Shown: positions 1 through 9,957, counted from the stretch's first letter. The stretch is 64,000 nt of DNA from Chryseobacterium sp. MYb7 (GCF_002979455.1 NZ_PCOU01000029.1:1-64000); one strand, 5' to 3'. Notes: generated by a model not told the origin, from the sequence alone. Translations and numbers: made by a program.

Positions 1-90
1 TTAGCGACTCTAATTTCCTAATCCCTTTTTTTATTTCAAATAAAAAATATAATTTTTGAAAAAGTCAAGATGACTTCTTTATTATAAACA

Positions 91-120
91 AAAAAGCCAC
101 AGATTTACTCTATGGCTTTT
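91..120 (-). terminator. Stem-loop terminator of the secreted-protein gene
   Basis: Inverted repeat aaaagccacaga / tctatggctttt with one C-A mismatch. On the minus strand it ends in a T-rich run, and it lies about 40 bases after the stop of the gene ending at 162. Confidence 0.6.
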
Positions 121-161
121 GAATATATGAATGTAATTGAAGTGATTGAAGTTGATGTTGG

Positions 162-881
162 TTACGGAGTAAGGTAAGATATGTGAATATTTCCACTTGA
201 CAGTCTGAAATTCTGAGTATAACGGCAGCGTATTCTGAAGGTTTCTCCTGTATTGAAAAAGTTAATGGAAGAAAGGTTATGATTCAGTCCTGTAGTACGT
301 TCTCCGTGACCTGTTGAAATACCGGTTAATGTTGTCTGTGTAGGAGAAACTTTCTGGATATAAGAATTGGCTGTTCCGGCGGTTTGTCCGGATGGATTCA
401 GATTCAGGTCATAAGTAGCATAAGGAACAATATTATAAAATCCGGGTTTTACTACTGTGAATAGACCTGTCGTAGAGCTATATGTTAAATAAGCGGTATC
501 AATCTTATTACTCACATTGAAAACATAGGTTTGTGAATAACTTTCATGAGTACTAACAGGAGTAGAGTGAGTACCCGTATAGCTTCCGCTCGCCGGGCTG
601 ATATTTGTTTTGTTTCCAACATAAACCACCTTTAAAAAATTTTCTGATTCAATCGTTTTCCAAACCGGAGTATTTCCCGCTCCATTTGACATTAAGACCT
701 CACCTTTGTTTCCGGAATTCCCTTTTGTTTTGTCATCTCCACCTACATTCAGGTCTTTAACTACCTGCAGTGAGCCGTTAACATGTAAAGTACTTTGTGG
801 TGTGGGAGTTTTAATCCCTATTTGCGCACATAGGTGTAAGGACATGATAGATAATACCATATATAGTAGCTTTTTTTTCAT
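162..881 (-). CDS. Secreted flavobacterial hypothetical protein
   Basis: The 239-residue product starts with a Lys-rich, hydrophobic signal peptide ending near LHLCAQ, so it is probably exported; the Cys may be a lipobox or just precede signal peptidase I cleavage. Residues 21-45 (IGIKT..P..TLHVNGSLQV) match the start of many Chryseobacterium and Flavobacterium surface or tail-like proteins. The rest is Ser/Thr/Asn-rich and likely all-beta. No catalytic motif is visible. The gene stands alone with its own promoter and terminator. Function unknown. Confidence 0.75.
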   Translation of the reverse strand: MKKKLLYMVLSIMSLHLCAQIGIKTPTPQSTLHVNGSLQVVKDLNVGGDDKTKGNSGNKGEVLMSNGAGNTPVWKTIESENFLKVVYVGNKTNISPASGSYTGTHSTPVSTHESYSQTYVFNVSNKIDTAYLTYSSTTGLFTVVKPGFYNIVPYATYDLNLNPSGQTAGTANSYIQKVSPTQTTLTGISTGHGERTTGLNHNLSSINFFNTGETFRIRCRYTQNFRLSSGNIHISYLTP

Positions 882-905
882 CTAATTGTTGATTTTTTGT
901 TGGGA

Positions 906-913
906 CAAATATA
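906..913 (-). promoter_or_regulatory. Bacteroidetes -7 box for the gene at 162-881
   Basis: On the minus strand this reads TATATTTG, a perfect TAnnTTTG -7 element, 24 bases before the ATG. No clear -33 TTG is seen. The rest of 882-1184 (303 bases) is very AT-rich and I see no other feature in it. Confidence 0.55.
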
Positions 914-1184
914 AACTGTTTTAAAAATGTCTATTTTTTAAAGAATTAATAAACATATAAAACTATGTGTGGATTTGACCTATGTAGCTGAAAATATGAC
1001 TTTTAAATAAAAGCCATATTTGTTTTATTTATGAAAAATGCTATTTGAAAATTAGAATTATTAAATTCGAATAAAATTCATTTTTTTTCGAATAATTGAT
1101 TTTGTTTTAATGTAAATTGTTGATTTGCAATATTTTATGTATTTATTGCGTAGATTTGGGTTAATTTCTTTTTAAGAAGATCAT

Positions 1185-4100
1185 TTAAAACTTCATTCCT
1201 ATTCCTGCAGAAAGTCTTCCACCATCAGAACCATAGAAATAGTTTAATCTTGCAGACATCATTTCTACAATGCTTAGCCATACACCAGCCCCGGCAGATT
1301 GATGCCATTTTCTGGAATTTTCACTGTCGTTCCATACACGGCCGATATCATACCCGATAAGGATTCCCATATTGGCAGGAGCAATATTGTTTCTTACTCT
1401 TCCAAAATCCCATCTGATTTCCGAGTTATTGGTAAAATATGATCTTCCTGCAAATCTTTCATTTCTGAAAGCTCTCATTCCATTGTTTCCTCCAATAGCA
1501 GCAGCCTGATAGAATTCAAAATTGTTGTTATTGATCCACATGACGTTACTGGAATTGGCAAATACAAATTTCCCCTTTTTATCAATTCTGTGGTCAACGG
1601 CCAGTTTTCCTTTTACAGTTACAAAGTTTTTATTGAAGTCAGAAAGAGTGGCTTTCCAGTCTGCATTCAACATAAATTCAAGCCCAAGAGTAGGGAAGGC
1701 AGCATTATCGGCATTTTTATAATCAAATGTATAATTGGCTCCAACAAACTGCTGACTGTTAAATACCCCTGGTCTTACATCTGGAGACTGATTGATGAAA
1801 CGATCAGCTTTTCTTTGTACCTTATTATCTTCAAAAGTCAGCTGAAATTGGTGGCTCAGGTTCATCCAGCTTTTCTTAGAGATAGAAGGAGCAAAGTTGA
1901 ACTTAGAAATGCGGGCTCTGTTGTATTCTCTTTCGGTATTTTCTTTGTCATATTCACTGTCATTCGAAAGTCCAAAGAAGTTTTGAGAGAATCTTGGAGT
2001 GGTATAAAATGCATCAAGATTGAAATCCCAACCCGAGATGGCCTTTTTAAATACTCCTTTATACATAAGACTGAATCCTGCAGTAGCCGTATAAAAATTA
2101 GCTTTTAAGCTGTGTCTTTGGGTGAAAGGATCACGAATGAAATTATTTACAGTATAATTGGCCAAAACACCTACTATAACACCGTCATCAGGGTTGTAGT
2201 CTAAATTGGGATATCCAGCAAAAGAATTGTATTTCGGGTGCTTATAATTATAACTGTTTATGTCATAATCATCCGTAATATTCTTGGTTGCGTTTCCGGA
2301 ATTGTAAGTGTTTTTTTGAGATGTAAAATCATAAATCTTTACTTTTCTTCCATCTACAACATTATAGGTGTCATGATTATATCCGCCGATTAGTCTGATC
2401 GTCATTTTAGGATTTCCGGTTCCTTTTACATCATAGATATCATCATCTTCCAGTCCGTAGATCCACAGTTCTTTCGTTTTTGAATCATGGTAAGTCTTTT
2501 CAAAAACTAGTTCATTCTTATCTTTATCCTTACCCAGTTTATATTGCTGTACTAATACAGAGTGCCCGTTTTTCGTAATAACGAATTTATCAGGATGCAC
2601 GGTTCCTGCCAGTGGTACCTTTTTCTGTAATACATCATAATACTGGCTGGCGTAGCTCACAAGTTTTGTTTTTCTTGCTTTCAGTTTTCTCTGGATTTCA
2701 GCAATAGTATCGTCTTGTACTTCTTTTGGAAGATTGTTGAAGGCATCATCAATATCTGCATCAGTCAGATGTTCCTGGATATATTTTGCCTGTGCTTCCC
2801 ATTCGCTCTGGTCTGCACCTTTTAAGAAAACGAGATCCATCGGATAAGGTTCCATCGCAAGCCACTTTACACTGCTGATATCTTCTGTAAAGGTTTTCAT
2901 GTGACGGATTGCAGGAACATTCATAATCAATTTAAATGCTGCACCGTCATACTTGCTAAATGCCTGATCTCTATCTTTAGGAATAGGTTTGTAGACTACT
3001 TTGTCACCTACTTCATATTCTGCCCATTTCCACTGATCAGAATGTCTGTCCCAGTCACCGATCAGCATATCAAATAATCTTGCTCTGATGTAGGATTCTC
3101 TGTCAACAGAATATTTATCGCTTTTGTTGAGGTTTTTTAATACATCATCCGTAGAAACAATATCTTTTGCATGGTCGAGATAAGCTAATGTTTTCGGATC
3201 CGAAGAAAAACGTTCTTCAATCATATACATTTCATCCCCGTAATCTTCGTTGTATCTTCCCAAAGCATGCTGCTTAGGAATATAATACAGTTTTGGATTA
3301 CTGTGGAAGATATTCAGCTTTTCAGACATATTTCCGATCGTAAAAGGAGTAAACGGATGATTGGTGGTATAAAAGTCCAATAGAAATTTCTCAGGGAATG
3401 TGTCCGCAAGTTCTTCTCCTAATGTACTTTTTGTGAAAGCCATATTATTTAGAAAACGGATGGCACTTTTTTTCACGCCACGCATCACAAATTCCTGTCC
3501 GTCCGTAGCTTTCAATCGTAAGCTGTTGGATTGGTTTCCACCACCTTCTCTGAAAGGGGTGTATCCGCCATTCAATTCTGAAAGATTGGCAGTTGGAGCT
3601 TCAATCGGAATTCCATAATATCTTCTGTAATGATCTCCCCAGAGCCATCTGTAAAATTTTCTCTTTTCAGTAAGCGCGACCGGATAAATGGTTGATGAAA
3701 ATGTTGCCGGAAAAGAATTGGGAAAATTATTGATGAACACATCCGGTTTGGAAATCACGGAAATATGGGTTAGTTTTTTAAGCTGTGCATCTTTTGTAGA
3801 AAAATATTCAACATCTGTACTTTCATCTTTTCTGAAATTTAAAACAGCAAAACCGCTGTCTCCGTATGAAAAATCAGTTTTCTCTACAATGGTAGACGGA
3901 TCTGTTTTGGAACCTGCACCACTGATGATCTGTCTTAGATTTCCATCTTCGTGATATTGCAGGTTATGATCATGTCCGGAAACGAAAATAATATTTTCCT
4001 TGTCCTGAACAATACTTTTTAATCTGTTAGCCAGATCTGCATAATGCTGGTTATTGATATCTTCCGGGCTTGCTCCGGAGGAACTTCTTAATATATTTAC

Positions 4101-4901
4101 GACACTCGCCACTACAGGAACCGGAACTTTACTTTTGAAAGGATAAAGATGAGACTTTGCAGAATTAAAACCAGCATGGGTTCCACTGCTGATAATAGGA
4201 TGGTGCAAAGCAACAATGATTTTTTTACCCTGATTTTTGATAATGAGATCTTTAAATTCATCAAAAAAAACTTCCCGGGTTTTAATATTGCAGTTCTTGT
4301 TAATTCCCGGATGATTGTCCCAGTTCGTAATTACCCATTCCGTATCAATGGCGATAAGCTTAATATCTTTAGAAATGTTGATGTCGTCAATAGGACATCC
4401 GTTTTTGGGCAGAAATGCTTTTTTATCGTCAAAATATTTTTTTACCAGACTTTCCTGGGTATTTAATCCTTCCAGCCCGTTGTACCAGTCGTGATTTCCG
4501 GGAATAACCAATGTTTTTCCCTTGAAATTTTTGGTTATGGCAAGCTGGTTTTCCAGTTTCTGTTTTGCCAGGCTATACTCTTTATCTGTTTCTTTGGGCA
4601 TCCCGTTCGGATAAATATTGTCCCCAAGGAAAATCAGCATAGAGTTACTGTCGGCAGAATCCAGCTTACTTTTCAGTAAATTCAGTGTTTTTTGTGCCTG
4701 AGGTTCATCCGAGTTTCCTGCATCTCCAATCAGAAAGAGTTTAAAATCATTATCAGATTTTATTTCGGAATCTTTTACTTCATATAAGTTTTTGCCCTTT
4801 TGCACGTTATAGGTAGCACAGGAATAAAGGACTCCTGCGGACATTACTGTTCGAAGAACAATAGAAGTATTTTTTAGATGAGTTTTAAAGGATAAATTCA
4901 T
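1185..4901 (-). CDS. Metallophosphoesterase fused to outer-membrane beta-barrel
   Basis: A 1238-residue exported lipoprotein-like protein: the hydrophobic N-terminus ends in LYSCATY, a lipobox. Residues about 50-330 carry the calcineurin-like phosphoesterase blocks LIGDAGN, FLGDNIYP, PGNHDWYNG, LHHPIIS and SGHDH, which supply metal-binding Asp, Asn and His. A middle region includes GDWDRH near residue 620. The C-terminal third is an outer-membrane barrel of BamA/TamA (surface antigen) type ending in Phe (GIGMKF). It probably hydrolyses phosphoesters at the cell surface; the substrate is unknown. The architecture recurs in flavobacteria. It is divergent from the gene at 4928. Confidence 0.8.
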   Translation of the reverse strand: MNLSFKTHLKNTSIVLRTVMSAGVLYSCATYNVQKGKNLYEVKDSEIKSDNDFKLFLIGDAGNSDEPQAQKTLNLLKSKLDSADSNSMLIFLGDNIYPNGMPKETDKEYSLAKQKLENQLAITKNFKGKTLVIPGNHDWYNGLEGLNTQESLVKKYFDDKKAFLPKNGCPIDDINISKDIKLIAIDTEWVITNWDNHPGINKNCNIKTREVFFDEFKDLIIKNQGKKIIVALHHPIISSGTHAGFNSAKSHLYPFKSKVPVPVVASVVNILRSSSGASPEDINNQHYADLANRLKSIVQDKENIIFVSGHDHNLQYHEDGNLRQIISGAGSKTDPSTIVEKTDFSYGDSGFAVLNFRKDESTDVEYFSTKDAQLKKLTHISVISKPDVFINNFPNSFPATFSSTIYPVALTEKRKFYRWLWGDHYRRYYGIPIEAPTANLSELNGGYTPFREGGGNQSNSLRLKATDGQEFVMRGVKKSAIRFLNNMAFTKSTLGEELADTFPEKFLLDFYTTNHPFTPFTIGNMSEKLNIFHSNPKLYYIPKQHALGRYNEDYGDEMYMIEERFSSDPKTLAYLDHAKDIVSTDDVLKNLNKSDKYSVDRESYIRARLFDMLIGDWDRHSDQWKWAEYEVGDKVVYKPIPKDRDQAFSKYDGAAFKLIMNVPAIRHMKTFTEDISSVKWLAMEPYPMDLVFLKGADQSEWEAQAKYIQEHLTDADIDDAFNNLPKEVQDDTIAEIQRKLKARKTKLVSYASQYYDVLQKKVPLAGTVHPDKFVITKNGHSVLVQQYKLGKDKDKNELVFEKTYHDSKTKELWIYGLEDDDIYDVKGTGNPKMTIRLIGGYNHDTYNVVDGRKVKIYDFTSQKNTYNSGNATKNITDDYDINSYNYKHPKYNSFAGYPNLDYNPDDGVIVGVLANYTVNNFIRDPFTQRHSLKANFYTATAGFSLMYKGVFKKAISGWDFNLDAFYTTPRFSQNFFGLSNDSEYDKENTEREYNRARISKFNFAPSISKKSWMNLSHQFQLTFEDNKVQRKADRFINQSPDVRPGVFNSQQFVGANYTFDYKNADNAAFPTLGLEFMLNADWKATLSDFNKNFVTVKGKLAVDHRIDKKGKFVFANSSNVMWINNNNFEFYQAAAIGGNNGMRAFRNERFAGRSYFTNNSEIRWDFGRVRNNIAPANMGILIGYDIGRVWNDSENSRKWHQSAGAGVWLSIVEMMSARLNYFYGSDGGRLSAGIGMKF

Positions 4902-4927
4902 AAATTTACATTAACAAAATTTCAGGG

Positions 4928-6103
4928 ATGAGCATTTTACAAAAAGCTAAAAATTATGTTGAAATCTTATTCAAAGATAAGTTATCTCCAGTATATTTTT
5001 ATCATAATTTTATCCATACTGCCTATACTGTCAATAAGGCGGAGGAAATCATGAAAAACACCCCTGTTTCCGAAGAGGATCAGGAGAAAGTACTCGTAGC
5101 ATTATGGTTTCATGATACGGGGTATATAGAATGTGCCTTGAATCATGAGGAAAGGAGTGTGGAGGTGATGAAGGCTTTTTTACACCAGGAAAATTATCCG
5201 GAAAATTATATTGCAGATGTTGAAAAACTGATTCTGGCGACCAAAATACAATATGAACCTCAGAATTTACTGGAGAAAATTGTAAAGGATGCCGATTTCA
5301 GCCATTTTGCAGGTCATGATTACAGCGATATTTCCGATGCTTTGAGAAAAGAATGGGAACTGACCAATGTAAGATGTTTTTCTAACGAAGAGTGGAATGC
5401 CGGAAATCTGGATATGCTGAAAAATAAGCATACTTTTTATACGGATTACGCCAAAGAAAACTGGGAACCCCTGAAAAAGAAAAACATTAAAAAGATCGAA
5501 AAGAAACTGGAAAAAGAAGAAGAGAAAAAAGAGAATAAAAAGGAGAGCTCAGAAGGTAAAAAAGACAAAGAGAAATCGGACAGAAGTGTAGATACCTTAT
5601 TCAGAGTAACACTGAATAATCATACGAGGCTGAGTGATATCGCCGACAGCAAAGCGAATATTCTTTTATCTGTAAATGCGATCATCATTTCGGTTTGTCT
5701 TTCCGTTTTGGTTCCGAAGCTGGATGCTCCTAAGAATTCTCACCTGATTCTTCCGAGTTTTATATTATTGCTATCAAGTGTGCTGACCATCATATTTGCG
5801 ATTTTGTCTACAAAACCAAATGTGACAAAGACTACATTTACTTCTCAGGATATTGCCAACAGAAAAGTAAACCTTCTTTTCTTCGGTAATTTTCAGCAGA
5901 TGTTGTTTGATGACTACCATAATGCGATGAAAGATCTTATCAAAGACAGAGATTATATCTACGATTCTATGGTGAAGGACCTGTATTATCTTGGAAAAGT
6001 CCTTGACAGAAAATACAAGCTTTTATCTATTACCTATAAGATCTTTATGGCAGGGATTATTATTTCTGTTCTGTCTTTCGGGGTGGCATTTCTTAGTCTT
6101 TAA
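4928..6103 (+). CDS. HD-domain protein fused to Pycsar-effector-like membrane module
   Basis: Residues 1-150 form an HD phosphohydrolase domain with H26/H30, H62-D63 and D121-D123 as likely metal ligands. A charged Lys/Glu linker (about 180-215) follows. The C-terminal module has LNNHTRLSDIADSKANILL and two hydrophobic segments (about 245-265 and 275-295), then another near the end, resembling the Pycsar effector family (PycTM, DUF5706). In Pycsar that module depolarises the membrane when it binds a cyclic pyrimidine nucleotide. No cyclase gene is adjacent, so a defence role is not shown. The fused HD domain could degrade a nucleotide signal. Seventeen bases separate it from the bestrophin gene. 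Confidence 0.75.
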   Translation: MSILQKAKNYVEILFKDKLSPVYFYHNFIHTAYTVNKAEEIMKNTPVSEEDQEKVLVALWFHDTGYIECALNHEERSVEVMKAFLHQENYPENYIADVEKLILATKIQYEPQNLLEKIVKDADFSHFAGHDYSDISDALRKEWELTNVRCFSNEEWNAGNLDMLKNKHTFYTDYAKENWEPLKKKNIKKIEKKLEKEEEKKENKKESSEGKKDKEKSDRSVDTLFRVTLNNHTRLSDIADSKANILLSVNAIIISVCLSVLVPKLDAPKNSHLILPSFILLLSSVLTIIFAILSTKPNVTKTTFTSQDIANRKVNLLFFGNFQQMLFDDYHNAMKDLIKDRDYIYDSMVKDLYYLGKVLDRKYKLLSITYKIFMAGIIISVLSFGVAFLSL

Positions 6104-6119
6104 TTAAAAATATACACAA

Positions 6120-7043
6120 ATGATAGTCAGACAGCGAACGAATTGGCTGAAAATGTTATTTATATGGAGAGGTTCCGTATTAAAGAAAATTGTTGTTCAG
6201 CTCTCTATCATCACGCTGTTTTCCTTGGCTATCTATATTTTCAAAGGAAGAATTTTTGATTATAAAGTGCATCTTAATCCTACGATTTTTACATTGATAG
6301 GTCTGGCACTTGCCATATTTATGGGTTTCTGTAATTCTGCAAGTTACGACCGTTTCTGGGAAGGAAGAAAACTTTGGGGATTGCTTGTTATTGAAACCAG
6401 ATCTTTAACGAGACAAATCTTATCATTAGTAAACGATTCTTCTCCTGAAGCCAAAGAAGAAAAACAGAACATCATTAAGCTGATCTCAGCATTTTCCTGG
6501 TCCCTGAACTTTCAGTTGAGAGATAAATCCGGAACAGAACATCTTCAGAGACTTCTTTCATCTGAACAACTAGAGCAGGTGAAGGATAAAAAATTTATTC
6601 CCAGTATTATTCTTGGGTTTATTGCCGACTGGCTTAATGAACAGAATAAAAAAGGAAATATTGATACGATTGTGATGACTTCTATGGATCACCAGCTGAA
6701 TCAGTTTTCTAATATTTCCGGTGGCTGCGAGAGGATTTATAATACTCCATTGCCTTTTGCATACATTGTTCTTCTGCATCGTACGGTGTATTTATACTGT
6801 TTCTGGCTTCCTTTTGGGCTGGTAGATACCTTGGGTTGGATGATGCCCTTAATTGTTCTGCTGATCAGTTATACTTTTATTGCTCTTGATGCCATTATTC
6901 AGGAGATTGGAGAACCTTTTGGTGAAGAAGAAAATGATCTCGCCCTGAACAGCATCTGCCGTACTATTGAATTTTCTATTTTTGAGCAGGCCGGAATTCC
7001 ACAAGGAGAATTGAAGAAGCCGGATACTTATTTTGTGGATTAA
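6120..7043 (+). CDS. Bestrophin-family anion channel
   Basis: The 307-residue membrane protein matches the bestrophin/UPF0187 family: MIVRQRTNWLKMLFIW at the N-terminus, hydrophobic segments near 25-45, 58-75, 210-230 and 235-255, the motif NSASYDRFWEGRKLWG (about 71-86) and a C-terminal GEPFGEEENDLALN acidic stretch typical of the ion-responsive belt. Bacterial bestrophins form pentameric channels in the inner membrane. It follows the HD/PycTM gene by 16 bases and may be co-transcribed. Its stop codon overlaps the stop of the convergent XRE remnant. Confidence 0.9.
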   Translation: MIVRQRTNWLKMLFIWRGSVLKKIVVQLSIITLFSLAIYIFKGRIFDYKVHLNPTIFTLIGLALAIFMGFCNSASYDRFWEGRKLWGLLVIETRSLTRQILSLVNDSSPEAKEEKQNIIKLISAFSWSLNFQLRDKSGTEHLQRLLSSEQLEQVKDKKFIPSIILGFIADWLNEQNKKGNIDTIVMTSMDHQLNQFSNISGGCERIYNTPLPFAYIVLLHRTVYLYCFWLPFGLVDTLGWMMPLIVLLISYTFIALDAIIQEIGEPFGEEENDLALNSICRTIEFSIFEQAGIPQGELKKPDTYFVD

Positions 7044-7272
7044 GATTTTTCTAAATCTTTCAAAAAATCACTTATTGAAATTTCAAGAGCATCTGTAATT
7101 CTCATAAGGCTGAGAACAGATGTATTGATAACCCCTCTTTCTATCCTTGTGATCTGTGAAATTTCTACATCTACAATAAAGGCAAGTTCTTTTGTGTAAG
7201 ATTTTTTTGCAGACGAGCCTCTTGGAGACGCTTACCAATTTTCTTCAGTATTATTTGATCCGAATCTTTCAC
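7040..7272 (-). pseudogene. Frameshifted XRE-type HTH regulator
   Basis: Reading the minus strand from GTG at 7272 gives a helix-turn-helix start (KIGKRLQEARLQKNLTQK) that hits a stop after NLPLL. Shifting frame at the run of A after ACACAA restores KELAFIVDVEISQITRIERG and a typical XRE C-terminus ending LKDLEKS at 7040. One A seems to be missing from a poly-A tract near 7193. A sequencing error or phase variation cannot be excluded. An upstream in-frame ATG at 7359 would add residues unlike the family, so I prefer the later start. Confidence 0.7.
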
Positions 7273-7368
7273 ATAGCAAAGGTTGTGGTTTACTTTAAAT
7301 TTTATTCTTACGTTTGTGAAAAATTTATATATTTGATCACCAAAAATTAAAAAACACATGAGAAAAAA

Positions 7369-8793
7369 ATGAGTCTCCGGTTGTCTTTATTGATAGCCCT
7401 ATTTGCTACTTTATGATCCTGCAGGAATGATTATTTCCCAGATCAGCAGGAGAATCCTAATGACAGGAATGTTCTCCGGTATACTTACAAAAAAATTTCA
7501 CTGGATGAAAGTAAGCACAAGACTAATCTTATTCCTGAGCTAAAAAAAGTCAATGAGAAATTTAAAACATTAGAAACCTATGTTTCAGGGAAAGCTGTAA
7601 AGTACAGTAATGGGGTTTCTGTAAATACAGATGATGTGATTTACATAGAACGAGGGCCTAATGTTCACAGTTATACTTTTCATCTTACAAGGGATAATGC
7701 TGCTGAGGATGCACCTTTGGAAAACCTTGTGCTAAGTCTTCTTCCTGATGGGACTTACAAAGAACTTTTAATTACTTATCACTTTACTCTACAGGAAAAA
7801 CAAATTCTGGCCAATGGAGGCTCTGTGGATACAAAAGGAAAACTGACCGTAGAAGAACTTCATCCGGGAACTTATAATGGTGGGTTAGTCGGAAAGTCAG
7901 ATATCTCCTGTGAATGGATAGAAGAATCTTATTTTACTTCCTGCAGTGAAGGGCAGCATTTCAATGGAGAGCTTCCAAAAACGCAAGGAGGTCCCTGTAA
8001 AGCAGATCAACCTTCAACAACGGTAACAGTTGTCATCCATAGATGTAAAGCTCTTCCAGCTACAACTGGATTGGGTGATGATGGAACTGGTGGAGGTGGT
8101 GGACCTTTTGGAGGATCAGGAGGAAATAATAATGGTACACCTACAATCCCTAATCTCCCACTTCCAAATATCCCGTGTAAAAAAATAAAAAAGCTTTTGG
8201 CAAATCCAAAGACCATAGCTATTATTGATGATTTGAAGAAACATTTAGCCAAAGGAGCTAGTGCAGGAGAAAAAGGATGGAGAGATAATAAAATGGAAGA
8301 ACCTACAGAAACAACACAAAATAGTGATCATAAAGTACATTTTGGTGATCCTTCAACAATGAATGGCGGCTACCACACCCACCAGGGGACAGGAGTAAAT
8401 ATATTTTCAGCTACAGATGTTGCTACTTTAATAGAAGTGGCCAGATATCAGGCGATAGGTGATGCTAGTAATGGGTACATGGGAGTAGTGGCTCCTGGTG
8501 GCATACATTATGTAATGTATTTTAATGGGAATCAAGATAATTTACCTGCATATGGAACTTATACAATAGATAAACTAGATAATTGGAATAATGAACAATG
8601 GAAACAATATTTAGATATTATAGGTGATAATACTATTTCGATAAATCAAAAGTTAGAACAAATCCTCTTTTCTACTTTGGAAAAAATGGGTTTAGAAAAT
8701 AAAATTAATTTACAAAAGATAGAAGATAATAAAATTTTTATGGTAAATCAAAATCTTGAAGGGACAATTACAACTGTTCCATGTAATAATTAA
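7369..8793 (+). pseudogene. Lipoprotein gene interrupted by TGA; JAMM-like C-terminus
   Basis: ATG at 7369 opens a lipoprotein signal (LSLLIALFATL), then TGA at 7414-7416, then SCRNDY and an uninterrupted frame to 8793. One base change in the lipobox region would restore the gene, so the start usually called at 7636 is only a downstream Met. The middle (about 155-175 from 7636) is a Gly-rich linker. The C-terminal part has HTHQGTG...FSATD, close to the JAMM/JAB metalloprotease pattern HxH-x7-SxxD but with spacing 8, so enzymatic activity is uncertain. Two further small lipoprotein genes follow on the same strand. Confidence 0.7.
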
Positions 8794-8811
8794 AAAAAAC
8801 AATATAAAATT

Positions 8812-9378
8812 ATGAAGCAAATTTTTTATATACTTATTCTATTTATTTTTTCCTGTAAGGCACAACAGCAAGTACTTCCATTAAATAATTCTGCATTTAG
8901 CTCGCCAAATAATTCATACTTCAAAGATTCTAATAATGAGTTAGATTATTATGTAGGAATATGGACATCTAATTATGAAAATAAAGAAATAAAACTTGTA
9001 ATTGTTAAAGAAATAAAAAAGCCATTTGAAATGTGGAAAAAGAATTTTTATACAGATGGACTAAGGGTTAGATATGAAATCAAAAAAAATGGTATTGTAT
9101 CAGAAAGTACATTAAATAAAGATTTTACTAATGATATTAAACTTTCAATCGATGGTTCAAAAACTCAAGATAATGGAAATAGAATAACTTTGGTTTTTGC
9201 AGGTGGAAACTGTAGTGTAGGGATAGGTACAATAGTTCTGAAAAAAAATGATGTAAATCAATTGTCTTGGGGATATTATCCTGGTACCGCTACAATGAAT
9301 GATATTTCATGTCCTCCCAATCTAGATTACACAGTCTATCTGCCGGAGACAGAAAACTTAGTATTTACAAAGCAATAG
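8812..9378 (+). CDS. DUF6705-like lipoprotein
   Basis: A 188-residue protein with a short lipoprotein signal ending in IFSCKAQ. The pattern of a hydrophobic start, KAQQQVLPLN, then NSYFKDSNNELDYYVGIW matches small Chryseobacterium lipoproteins grouped as DUF6705; this assignment is from memory. It begins 18 bases after the broken lipoprotein gene and probably shares its transcript. Role unknown. Confidence 0.65.
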   Translation: MKQIFYILILFIFSCKAQQQVLPLNNSAFSSPNNSYFKDSNNELDYYVGIWTSNYENKEIKLVIVKEIKKPFEMWKKNFYTDGLRVRYEIKKNGIVSESTLNKDFTNDIKLSIDGSKTQDNGNRITLVFAGGNCSVGIGTIVLKKNDVNQLSWGYYPGTATMNDISCPPNLDYTVYLPETENLVFTKQ

Positions 9379-9404
9379 TGAGAAAAAGTTTTTTGATAGA
9401 AGTC

Positions 9405-9926
9405 ATGAAAAAAAATATTTTAATCCTGTTATTGTTATTTCTTCTTTCCAGTTGTGCATCGAGGAAAGTCTCATTAGTTCAGCATATTTCAACATTAGAG
9501 AATATGAAGATATTTTCTCCCACTCCTGAAGAGAAGCAAATGATTGATTCATTAAAATCTGAAGTTTTAGCATCATTGGAAAAATGCCAAAGGGGAGGAG
9601 GGAACTGTATCGATGATATAGAGCTATTTGAACCTAATTATGCAGGTTTTAAGACAGGAATAGACAATTTCCGCAAAATCTTATTTGAAAAATTTAAGAT
9701 TCAGGCGAATGCACAGAAAGGAGAAAACAGAGTTCGTGTAACAATAGGAAAACAAAATACTATTGAAAAAATTGATTTCATAAGGTATACAGATGAAGCT
9801 TCAAAGAAAGAAATAGAACGTTTATTTCAATCAAAAGAACTAGATAACTGGTATTCTGCTAAAGTTTATAAATATCCTGTAAAACAGGAATTTGAAATCA
9901 GTATTTTTATTGAAGAAAAACGATAA
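9405..9926 (+). CDS. Small lipoprotein, unknown function
   Basis: ATG at 9405 is preferred over an upstream frame start at 9309 because it yields a clean lipoprotein signal (MKKNILILLLLFLLSSCAS); the upstream part overlaps the previous gene. The mature part of about 155 residues ends with an alternating beta pattern (RVRVTIGKQNTIEKIDFIR, then FEISIFIEE) that loosely resembles the TonB C-terminal fold. No other motif seen. Confidence 0.7.
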   Translation: MKKNILILLLLFLLSSCASRKVSLVQHISTLENMKIFSPTPEEKQMIDSLKSEVLASLEKCQRGGGNCIDDIELFEPNYAGFKTGIDNFRKILFEKFKIQANAQKGENRVRVTIGKQNTIEKIDFIRYTDEASKKEIERLFQSKELDNWYSAKVYKYPVKQEFEISIFIEEKR

Positions 9927-9933
9927 ATAATCA

Positions 9934-9957
9934 TCCGGGATGTATATTCCGGATTTT
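9934..9957. terminator. Shared stem-loop between convergent genes
   Basis: Inverted repeat atccgg...ccggat in the gap between the convergent genes ending at 9926 and 9958, likely serving both strands. Confidence 0.5.

Noticed and set aside
6570..6779. Minus-strand ORF inside the bestrophin gene
   Set aside because: Shadow of a well-supported gene on the other strand; no family features.
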